Source: Rhodobacteraceae bacterium UBA6236 (GTDB lineage: Bacteria > Pseudomonadota > Alphaproteobacteria > Rhodobacterales > Rhodobacteraceae). Taken from it: 7,038 nt of DNA. Positions 1 to 4,791 of the stretch are shown one piece after another. The notes beneath the pieces are model-generated. The model was not told the DNA's origin. It made no database searches and saw nothing but the letters and a program-made list of their open reading frames with translations. The translations under genes and the position numbers were made by a program. Positions within the stretch are counted from its first letter, which is position 1. Every line of letters starts with the position of its first letter. The stretch lies in contig DJWG01000061.1 of the NCBI GenBank assembly GCA_002440945.1, positions 2,131-9,168 of the forward strand. The letters are read 5' to 3'.

Positions 1-347
1 TCGCGGCCTTCGGCGCCTTCGTCGATATCGGCGTCCATCAGGATGGGCTGGTGCATATCAGCCACCTTGCCGACCGTTTCGTCAAAGACCCGCATGAGGT
101 GGTGAAGGCGGGCGATGTCGTCCGTGTCCGGGTGCTTGAGGTCGACGCGCCAAGGAAGCGCATCAGCCTGAGCATGAAAAAGGACAGCGGCGGCGACGCG
201 CAGGCCACCCCGGCCAAGGGCGGGCGGTCCGGCCAGGGCAACAGGCCCTCTGGCGGCAAATCTGCGCCCCTCCATTCCGGCCCGAAGGATCAGGGCACCG
301 GCGCCTTCGGCGCGGCGCTTCTGGATGCGATGAAGCGCAAGCCTTAA
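1..347 (+). CDS. tex: Tex-type transcription accessory protein, C-terminal S1 domain (5' partial)
   Basis: Only the last 114 residues are present; the frame is open from base 3 and continues off the left edge. The fragment begins inside an S1 RNA-binding OB fold. The motif [18 protein letters not shown] and the later [20 protein letters not shown] strand pair are the hallmark of the S1 domain that closes Tex (YhgF) proteins. The roughly 55 residues after the S1 domain are rich in Gly, Lys, Ser and Pro and look disordered and basic, as is common in Tex tails from this group. Tex binds nucleic acid in the cytoplasm and affects transcription and stress or toxin gene expression in several bacteria; its exact job is unsettled. 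Another S1 protein (RpsA or Pnp) is less likely, because the '[16 protein letters not shown]' wording followed by a short tail is Tex-like. The helicase-like and HhH core that would prove it lies outside the window. Confidence 0.85.
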   Translation, partial: AAFGAFVDIGVHQDGLVHISHLADRFVKDPHEVVKAGDVVRVRVLEVDAPRKRISLSMKKDSGGDAQATPAKGGRSGQGNRPSGGKSAPLHSGPKDQGTGAFGAALLDAMKRKP

Positions 348-373
348 GGGGTAAGACGTGTTTCGACTGTGGG

Positions 374-394
374 CAAGCGGGCAGACTCCGCTTG
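374..394 (+). terminator. Possible weak stem-loop terminator after tex
   Basis: The arms CAAGCGG (374-380) and CCGCTTG (388-394) pair perfectly around a 7-base loop. Allowing one bulged A at 395, three more G-C pairs (371-373 with 396-398) extend the stem. It starts 26 bases after the tex stop codon. No T-run follows, so it is not a canonical intrinsic terminator. It also overlaps the -35 box of the predicted promoter at 392-420. Confidence 0.35.
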
Positions 395-420
395 ACCCGA
401 TCTGGTCGCTAAATGATATT
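392..420 (+). promoter_or_regulatory. Predicted sigma-70 type promoter for the TRIC-family gene
   Basis: TTGACC (392-397, five of six matches to the -35 consensus) is followed after exactly 17 bases by GATATT (415-420, four of six matches to the -10 consensus). It lies in the locally AT-rich part of the tex/TRIC intergenic gap and points at the downstream gene. Transcription would begin near 427, leaving a leader of about 95 bases. The rest of the 348-522 gap shows nothing else I can name. Confidence 0.5.
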
Positions 421-522
421 GTTGCTATGTGAAATCAATGTCGATGGCGGAACCACAGGAATGACCCAAATCGCACCGGGCAAAATCATAAGCGCCGCAG
501 CACCGTGCGGGGGCCGTTGGTC

Positions 523-1185
523 ATGACCGAAAGCGCGTCCGTCCTGTCGGTGCTTTTCGTCCTCGACATGTCCTCGGCGGTGGTCTTCGCGATCACCGGG
601 GCGCTTGTCGCGTCGCGCAAGCAGATGGACATCATCGGCTTTGTCTGGCTTGGCATGCTGACCGGGGTCGGCGGCGGGACACTGCGCGACCTTCTTCTGG
701 GGGTGCCGGTGTTCTGGGTGGTGAACCCGACGCCGGTCGCATTGTGCATGGTGGCGGCGGGGTTGGTGCATTTCTCGGCGCACCTCGTCAATTCGCGCTA
801 CCGGCTCCTGCTTTATCTGGATGCCTTCGGGATGGCGCTCGTCACCATCGCGGGCACGGCCAAGGGGCTCGACGCCGGGGCAAGCCCGCTGGTGGCGCTG
901 ATGATGGGGGTGATCACCGCGGCGGTGGGCGGCATCCTGCGCGACACCCTGGGACAGGAGCCCTCGATCCTTCTCAGGCGCGAAATCTACGTCTCCGCCT
1001 CGGCCGCCGGTTCGGGGCTGTTCCTGCTGGCCTACGCAGTGGGCATGCCGCGGCTTTGGGCGATGGGAATGGGCCTTGTGGCGGCCTTCGTGATCCGCAG
1101 CCTTGCGATCCGCTTCGACTGGGCGCTACCGGTGTATCGTTCCCGCCCCGGCCGCATTCCCGGCGATCACGGCAAGATCGAGTAG
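523..1185 (+). CDS. TRIC-type / UPF0126 (YadS-like) trimeric intracellular cation channel family membrane protein
   Basis: This is a 220-residue, strongly hydrophobic inner-membrane protein with about seven membrane segments. Two homologous halves are visible. The first carries GVGGGTLRDLLLGVPVFWV (residues 48-66), and the second carries the related VGGILRDTLGQEPSILL (135-151). Each GG-x-x-RD-x-L motif follows a 'GA/G..D..G' helix (25-40 and 101-118). This duplicated glycine-rich motif defines the UPF0126 family, which is structurally related to animal TRIC K+ channels. Prokaryotic members form trimers with a pore in each subunit, but their physiological role is largely unknown. The ATG at 523 was chosen because family N-termini start just before the first helix and a GGGGG run lies about 9 bases upstream. 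A GTG at 505 in the same frame would add six residues and has no clear ribosome site. It has its own promoter and ends convergent to the hydrolase gene. It does not look co-regulated with its neighbours. Confidence 0.9.
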   Translation: MTESASVLSVLFVLDMSSAVVFAITGALVASRKQMDIIGFVWLGMLTGVGGGTLRDLLLGVPVFWVVNPTPVALCMVAAGLVHFSAHLVNSRYRLLLYLDAFGMALVTIAGTAKGLDAGASPLVALMMGVITAAVGGILRDTLGQEPSILLRREIYVSASAAGSGLFLLAYAVGMPRLWAMGMGLVAAFVIRSLAIRFDWALPVYRSRPGRIPGDHGKIE

Positions 1186-1191
1186 CAAAGC

Positions 1192-1226
1192 GAACGGCCC
1201 GGCATGGGGATCATGCCGGGCCGTTC
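1192..1226. terminator. Perfect hairpin between convergent genes, likely bidirectional terminator
   Basis: Fifteen-base arms (1192-1206 and 1212-1226) are exact reverse complements around the 5-base loop GGGAT. The hairpin starts 6 bases after the stop of the TRIC gene and ends 19 bases before the stop of the convergent M20 gene, so it can serve both. No long T-run follows on either strand; only a short TTT appears on the minus strand. It is either an imperfect intrinsic terminator or a transcript-end stabilising stem. Confidence 0.7.
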
Positions 1227-1245
1227 CATGTCCTGCCGCCCGACC

Positions 1246-2397
1246 TTACTTCAGGTAGCCTTCCGTCAGCGCCACCCAATAGGCCGCGCCGATGGGCAGG
1301 TTCGACTGGTCGAAGACATATTCCGGGTGGTGGACCATCTTCGTGTCGCCGTTGCCGATCAGGCAGTAGGTGCCTTTCTTTTCCTGCAGCATGAAGGCGA
1401 AATCCTCAGATCCCAGATAGGTCGGGCCGGGGTAATGCACCGATCCGTCGCCGAAGGCCGCACGGGCGATGTCGCAGGCGCGGGCGGTCTCGGTGGCGTC
1501 ATTGACCAGAACCGCGCCGGGCTGGCCTTCGCGGATTTCATAGGTGCAACCGTAGCATTCCGCCTGCGTCCGGGTGATCGAGCGGATCTTGCCCAGCACC
1601 AGATCGCGGTCCTCGGGCGTGGTGGTGCGGACCGAAAGCCGCAGGGTGGCCGTCTGGGCGATCACGTTGCCCGCGTTCCCCGACAGGAAGGCGCCGACCG
1701 TGACCACGGCGCGGTGCTGCGGCGCCACATTGCGCGACACGATGGTTTGCAGCGCCATCACCAGCGACGATCCCGCGACCACCGGGTCGATCGACAGTTC
1801 AGGCATCGATCCGTGGCCACCCTTGCCGGTCAGCTCGATTTCCCAGTTGTCGACGGCGGCCATCATCTCGCCTTCGACAAAGTAAAGCTCGCCCTTCTTC
1901 AGGCCGGGCATGTTGTGCATCCCGAAGACCGCATCCATCGGAAAGCGGGTGAAAAGCCCGTCCTTGATCATCGCGGGCGCGCCTTGCATGGTTTCCTCGG
2001 CGGGCTGGAAGATCAGCCGCACGGTGCCGTTGAAGTTCCGGCTCCGGGCCAGATACTGCGCCGCGCCCAGAAGCATCGTCGTATGGCCGTCATGGCCGCA
2101 AAGATGGGCGACGCCGGGGACGGCGCTCTTGTAGTCCAGCTGGTTCACTTCCTGGATCGGCAGGGCGTCGAAATCGGCGCGCAGGCCGATGGCCTTGGTG
2201 CCGTTCCCGGCAGTCAGCGAGGCGACGATCCCGTGGGCGCCGACACCGGTTTCGACGTCATAGCCCCAGTCGCGCAGCTTGGCGGCGATGAAGGCCGCGG
2301 TCTTGTCTTCCTTCATCGACAGTTCGGGATTGCGGTGCATGTGCTCGAACCATTCGCCCAGTTCTTTCGGGTCGAACTGTTTCACGATCGCGTTCAT
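1246..2397 (-). CDS. M20D-family amidohydrolase (hippurate / N-acyl-amino-acid hydrolase type)
   Basis: A 383-residue cytoplasmic metal-dependent hydrolase with no signal peptide. Members cleave the amide bond of N-acyl or aryl amino acids (hippurate, N-acetyl amino acids, indoleacetyl-amino acids). Visible landmarks are GLRADFDALPIQE (71-83), CGHDGH with Cys100 and His102, PAEE with Glu134 (general base) and Glu135, MHN with His161, GSEDFAFMLQ (329-338) and HHPEY around His357. The Cys/His/Glu/His/His set is the two-metal site of M20 subfamily D. The dimerisation lid lies at about 185-295. Length is typical. The ATG at 2397 is preceded by AGGAG with about 7 bases of spacing. An in-frame extension to 2463 would run back to the upstream stop through hairpin sequence and is unlikely. 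It lies 62 bp downstream of the MFS gene on the same strand, probably in one transcript. The substrate cannot be read from sequence; hippurate hydrolase, aminoacylase or a conjugate hydrolase are all possible. Confidence 0.9.
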   Translation of the reverse strand: MNAIVKQFDPKELGEWFEHMHRNPELSMKEDKTAAFIAAKLRDWGYDVETGVGAHGIVASLTAGNGTKAIGLRADFDALPIQEVNQLDYKSAVPGVAHLCGHDGHTTMLLGAAQYLARSRNFNGTVRLIFQPAEETMQGAPAMIKDGLFTRFPMDAVFGMHNMPGLKKGELYFVEGEMMAAVDNWEIELTGKGGHGSMPELSIDPVVAGSSLVMALQTIVSRNVAPQHRAVVTVGAFLSGNAGNVIAQTATLRLSVRTTTPEDRDLVLGKIRSITRTQAECYGCTYEIREGQPGAVLVNDATETARACDIARAAFGDGSVHYPGPTYLGSEDFAFMLQEKKGTYCLIGNGDTKMVHHPEYVFDQSNLPIGAAYWVALTEGYLK

Positions 2398-2402
2398 GGC
2401 AT

Positions 2403-2410
2403 TACTCCTG
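2403..2410 (-). promoter_or_regulatory. Ribosome binding site fixing the M20 hydrolase start
   Basis: On the minus strand CAGGAGT lies about 7 bases ahead of the ATG at 2397. It is the best Shine-Dalgarno match near this gene and decides for the 383-residue protein over a longer in-frame extension. Confidence 0.75.
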
Positions 2411-2426
2411 TTCTGGAAGGGTCCGC

Positions 2427-2454
2427 GCGCCGCCGCCAGGGCGCGGCGCGGCGC
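2427..2454 (-). other. GC-only intercistronic stem-loop between MFS and hydrolase genes
   Basis: GCGCC+GCCGC (2427-2436) pairs with GCGGC (2443-2447) and GGCGC (2450-2454), around a CAGGGC loop and a 2-base bulge, giving ten G-C pairs. It begins 5 bases past the MFS stop codon and ends about 17 bases before the hydrolase Shine-Dalgarno. No T-run follows on the minus strand. It could partly attenuate the downstream gene or protect the upstream message, but GC-rich DNA forms such stems easily. Confidence 0.4.
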
Positions 2455-2459
2455 CGTTG

Positions 2460-3923
2460 TCATTCGGCCGGTTTCTTGCCGGCGGGGATGGTCAGCATGA
2501 TCGTCAGGATCGCCGTCGCCACCATCAGCAGGTTGAAGCCAAGGGCCACCATCGCGGCTTCGCGGGTCGCGACGTTGTCCTGGCGTCCGACGAAGGTGAT
2601 CACGCCTTCCAACCAGTCCGCGCCGCCTGTATCGGCCTTCAGCGCAGTGAAGATCGCGGCTGACAGCGCCACGCCGAAGGATCCGCCCAGGGACGAGGCC
2701 ATCTTGTAGATGCCCGCCCCGGCGCCCGCCTGATCGGCCGGCAGGTTCGACAGCGCGGCATCGGTCGAGGGCGTGGCATAGAAGGCCAGGCCAAGGCCAA
2801 GAAGGGTGTAGGAGATGACGACAAGGATCTTGTAGTCGGTCAGCATCATGTTCGTCGGCATCAGAAGCAGGATCGACAATCCGGTGATGAGGCAGCCCCA
2901 GACCATCGGCTTGCGCGATCCGAAACGTTGCAGCAACTTTTCACCGACCCGGATGAAGGCCACGATGGCAATCGCATAGCCAAGCGTCAGCATCCCCGCC
3001 GCCTGCGCGGTCATGTCGCCGCCCATCTGCAGAAGAAGCATCGAGACGATGATCGCACCCGCGATGCCGTTGAGCAGGAAGTTCGAAATCGTCGCGCCGG
3101 TGTAGATCTTGTTGTCGAACAGGCGGAAGTTCACGAAGGCCTGCGGATTTCCTGCCTCGGCGCGGAAGAAGATGATGCCGAAGATCACCGCCACGGCCGC
3201 CAGCCCCAGCGTGGCCGGGCTGGTCCAGCCCATCTTGCTGGCCTGGGTCGCCACGATCTGCAGCGCGACCATCGCCACCAGGAACGAGCCGATCCCGACC
3301 ACGTCCAGCTTGTAGGCGCCCTTCGTCTCGGCCTTGCTTTCGGGCGTGCCGCGCACCATGAAGAACCCGATCAGCGACACTATCGCCGAGATGATGAAGA
3401 TGTAGCGCCAGCCGACGTTCGATGCCATCAGCCCGCCGAAAAGCGCGGCAAAGCCCGAACCGCCCCAGGATCCCATCGACCAGAGGCTGATGGCCCGTTG
3501 CCGTTCGGCCCCGTCCCAGTAGGCTTTGACAAGCGCGAGGCTCGCCGGCATCACGAAGGCGCCCGAAAGCCCCTGGAAGATGCGGCCGGCCATCAGGAAG
3601 GTCGGCCCCAGCGCGCCCGAAGGCGCAAGCCCCACCAGCAACGATCCGATGATCGACAGGATGAACCCCCAAAGGACCATCCGCACCCGGCCCAGCCGAT
3701 CCGCCAACCCGCCGATCACGACGATGAAGATCCCCGAGAAAAGCGAGGTGATCGAGACGGCGATGTTCATGACGTTCTGCTCGACACCGAGGTCGGCCGC
3801 CATCTTCGGCGCGATGTTGAGCGTGGTCTGGGCGAACAGCCAGAAGGCCAGCACCCCCAGAATGATGCCGTACAGAAGACGGTCCGTCCCCCGATAGGCT
3901 TGAATGGATGAGGTATCCATCAT
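2460..3923 (-). CDS. MFS transporter, 14-TM DHA2 / NorB-like multidrug efflux type
   Basis: A 487-residue inner-membrane transporter, the usual length for 14-segment drug:H+ antiporters. Segment 1 carries FWLFAQTTLNIAP (28-39). MFS motif A is GGLADRLGRVR (71-81). The TM4 region has GRIFQGLSGAFVMPASLAL (113-131). A glycine-rich motif-C-like stretch GSWGGSGFAALFGG lies at 151-164. Further NorB-like blocks are YTGATISNFLLNGIAG (274-289), IRVGEKLLQRFG (324-335) and FYATPSTDAALS (381-392). From memory these blocks match Staphylococcus aureus NorB closely; I could not align them. Family members export quinolones, biocides or other hydrophobic compounds using the proton gradient, so export is more likely than uptake. 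Two adjacent ATGs (3923 and 3920) follow an AAGGGG Shine-Dalgarno; the second has the better spacing. It leads a probable operon with the M20 hydrolase and is divergent from a MarR regulator, which fits ligand-induced expression. Confidence 0.88.
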   Translation of the reverse strand: MMDTSSIQAYRGTDRLLYGIILGVLAFWLFAQTTLNIAPKMAADLGVEQNVMNIAVSITSLFSGIFIVVIGGLADRLGRVRMVLWGFILSIIGSLLVGLAPSGALGPTFLMAGRIFQGLSGAFVMPASLALVKAYWDGAERQRAISLWSMGSWGGSGFAALFGGLMASNVGWRYIFIISAIVSLIGFFMVRGTPESKAETKGAYKLDVVGIGSFLVAMVALQIVATQASKMGWTSPATLGLAAVAVIFGIIFFRAEAGNPQAFVNFRLFDNKIYTGATISNFLLNGIAGAIIVSMLLLQMGGDMTAQAAGMLTLGYAIAIVAFIRVGEKLLQRFGSRKPMVWGCLITGLSILLLMPTNMMLTDYKILVVISYTLLGLGLAFYATPSTDAALSNLPADQAGAGAGIYKMASSLGGSFGVALSAAIFTALKADTGGADWLEGVITFVGRQDNVATREAAMVALGFNLLMVATAILTIMLTIPAGKKPAE

Positions 3924-4021
3924 GCTTCCCCTTGTTTGAGTGCTTGCGCGAAGCTTCCGGGGACATGGTGCCGTCAAGGCCGGTGGCAGGATGAACCTGG
4001 GGACGCTTCGAGTCGTGCCTT

Positions 4022-4043
4022 ACCTTGAACCCTTTTCCAAGGT
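4022..4043. repeat. 6-10-6 inverted repeat in the MFS leader region
   Basis: ACCTTG (4022-4027) and CAAGGT (4038-4043) are exact reverse complements 10 bases apart. The site lies just downstream of the predicted MFS transcription start. It may be a protein-binding dyad or an RNA hairpin in the MFS 5' leader. ACCTT...AAGGT arms also recall operators of MerR-family regulators, but no such gene is in the window. Confidence 0.45.
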
Positions 4044-4055
4044 TGCGATATGATT

Positions 4056-4085
4056 AATATCAAATTGCAACCATTGCAATTACAA
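4056..4085 (-). promoter_or_regulatory. Predicted promoter of the MFS-hydrolase operon
   Basis: On the minus strand TTGTAA (4085-4080, four of six -35 matches) is followed after 18 bases by GATATT (4061-4056, four of six -10 matches). This is the most AT-rich part of the window. Transcription would start near 4049, giving a leader of about 126 bases before the MFS start codon. The -10 has the same wording as the promoter predicted for the TRIC gene. Confidence 0.4.
4063..4081. promoter_or_regulatory. Perfect palindrome, candidate MarR operator
   Basis: AATTGCAA-CCA-TTGCAATT is an exact 8-3-8 inverted repeat. Its size and AT-rich TTGC/GCAA half-sites are typical of operators bound by MarR-family dimers. 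It fills the spacer between the predicted -35 and -10 boxes of the MFS promoter, so binding there would block RNA polymerase. The divergent marR-type gene makes that protein the obvious candidate binder. Confidence 0.7.
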
Positions 4086-4205
4086 ATTATTTCATCTGGC
4101 AGATTGGCGGAACCTGCGGGATGCTTTCCCTGCCTGCCTCAACAGGATGGCCCCCAGGTCATCCCGGACTAACGGTTTGAAAAGACCAGATTTCCCGGCA
4201 CTCGC

Positions 4206-4232
4206 CAAATCGCGATTTGCAGCAACTGTTGC
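4206..4232. promoter_or_regulatory. Two adjacent dyads upstream of marR, candidate autoregulatory operator
   Basis: CAAATCGCGATTTG (4206-4219) is a perfect 14-bp palindrome. Two bases further on, GCAAC-T-GTTGC (4222-4232) is a 5-1-5 inverted repeat. The left arm CAAATCGC resembles the CAAATTGC at 4061-4068 beside the main palindrome. GTTGCGA occurs at both 4042-4048 and 4228-4234. The dyads overlap the predicted marR promoter, which suggests autorepression. Confidence 0.5.
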
Positions 4233-4245
4233 GACTTGATACAGT
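4217..4245 (+). promoter_or_regulatory. Tentative promoter of the MarR-family gene
   Basis: TTGCAG (4217-4222) and TACAGT (4240-4245) are separated by 17 bases. Matches are modest (three of six and four of six). Transcription would start near 4252, leaving a short leader that contains the GGAG ribosome site at 4270-4273. Apart from this, the dyads and the MFS promoter, I see nothing else in the 3924-4280 intergenic region. Confidence 0.3.
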
Positions 4246-4280
4246 TTCACGGACTTGTCTGCCGACTGCGGAGCTTGCCC

Positions 4281-4769
4281 ATGCCGAAAACCCACGCCAC
4301 CGACCGCTTCACCTTTCGACTCGATGCCATCGCCCAGACGGCGATCGCAATGAACGAGGGCCTGTTCGTGCGCGAAACCGGGCTGTCCATTCTGGAACTC
4401 AGGATGCTCAGGCTGATCGACGACGCCCCCGGCACGACCTTTGTCGAGATCAGCCAGCGCATTGCCGTCGAACGCACCAAGGTGTCGCGCATCCTGCAAA
4501 AGCTGCTGGCGATGAAGCTGATCCGCCGCGAAAACTCGACCGAGGATGCGCGGCGGTTCCAGCTTTACGCCACGCCGGTCGGGCAAGAGATTCGCGGGCG
4601 GTCGGAAATCCTGTCGGACCGGCTGGAACAGCTTTTGCTGTCGCCGCTTTCGACAGCCGAAATCGCGATCATGAACCAGAAGCTGGCGCAGATCCTGCGC
4701 TGGATCGGTTCCCCCGACTATGCCGAGCAACTGGCGGAACTGGCGGCGCAGCCGGTCGCCGCGCCCTGA
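4281..4769 (+). CDS. MarR-family winged-helix transcriptional regulator
   Basis: A 162-residue cytoplasmic DNA-binding protein of normal MarR size. An N-terminal dimerisation helix spans roughly 10-32. The winged helix follows: GLSILELRMLRLIDDAPG (34-51), then the helix-turn-helix TFVEISQRIAVERTKVSRILQKLLAM (53-78), then the wing with EDARRFQLYATPVG (88-101). This D-x-R-R-x-x-x-L-x-x-T-x-x-G pattern is the family signature. C-terminal helices (105-155) complete the dimer interface. The ATG at 4281 was chosen because GGAG lies 7 bases upstream and the protein then starts just before the first helix. A TTG at 4236 would add 15 residues that do not look like family sequence. MarR proteins usually repress a divergent gene and themselves and release DNA on binding a small, often aromatic, ligand. 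The divergent MFS-hydrolase pair and the dyads between them fit that scheme. The ligand is unknown. Confidence 0.92.
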   Translation: MPKTHATDRFTFRLDAIAQTAIAMNEGLFVRETGLSILELRMLRLIDDAPGTTFVEISQRIAVERTKVSRILQKLLAMKLIRRENSTEDARRFQLYATPVGQEIRGRSEILSDRLEQLLLSPLSTAEIAIMNQKLAQILRWIGSPDYAEQLAELAAQPVAAP

Positions 4770-4782
4770 CCTTGGGGCGCGG
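4759..4782. terminator. GC hairpin in the marR/sdaA convergent gap
   Basis: CCGCGCCC (4759-4766) and GGGCGCGG (4775-4782) are exact reverse complements around the 8-base loop TGACCTTG, which contains the marR stop codon. The two genes end only 22 bases apart, so this stem could serve either transcript. No T-run follows on either strand, so it is only terminator-like. Confidence 0.4.
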
Positions 4783-4791
4783 GGGCTGCGT

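Noticed and set aside
348..522. Possible small RNA or riboswitch in the tex/TRIC gap
   Set aside because: Apart from a promoter-like pair of boxes and one short stem, no conserved aptamer-like structure or second terminator is visible.
744..1394. A plus-strand frame overlapping the TRIC gene and continuing past the hairpin
   Set aside because: It is Gly/Arg/Ala/Pro-rich out-of-frame translation of the TRIC gene, and it runs across the terminator-like hairpin into antisense sequence.
1204..2709. A 501-codon open frame on the plus strand opposite the M20 hydrolase and the end of the MFS gene
   Set aside because: It is rich in His, Arg, Gly and Asp in the pattern of an antisense frame of a GC-rich gene, has no recognisable domain, and spans two genes plus their intercistronic hairpin. 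The minus-strand genes carry full family motifs.
2928..3911. A 327-codon plus-strand frame opposite the MFS gene
   Set aside because: Composition is almost entirely charged (HRDEQ) with no hydrophobic core, as expected from the complement of membrane-helix codons. It is a shadow frame.
2941..3966. A minus-strand frame starting with ATG at 3966, ahead of and overlapping the MFS gene, a possible upstream ORF
   Set aside because: It runs out of frame through the MFS gene with low-complexity Arg/Gly/His content and has no ribosome site. It is a frame shadow.
4092..4730. A minus-strand frame covering the marR promoter region and the marR gene
   Set aside because: No domain is recognisable, it is antisense to a gene with the full MarR signature, and it crosses the predicted operators.
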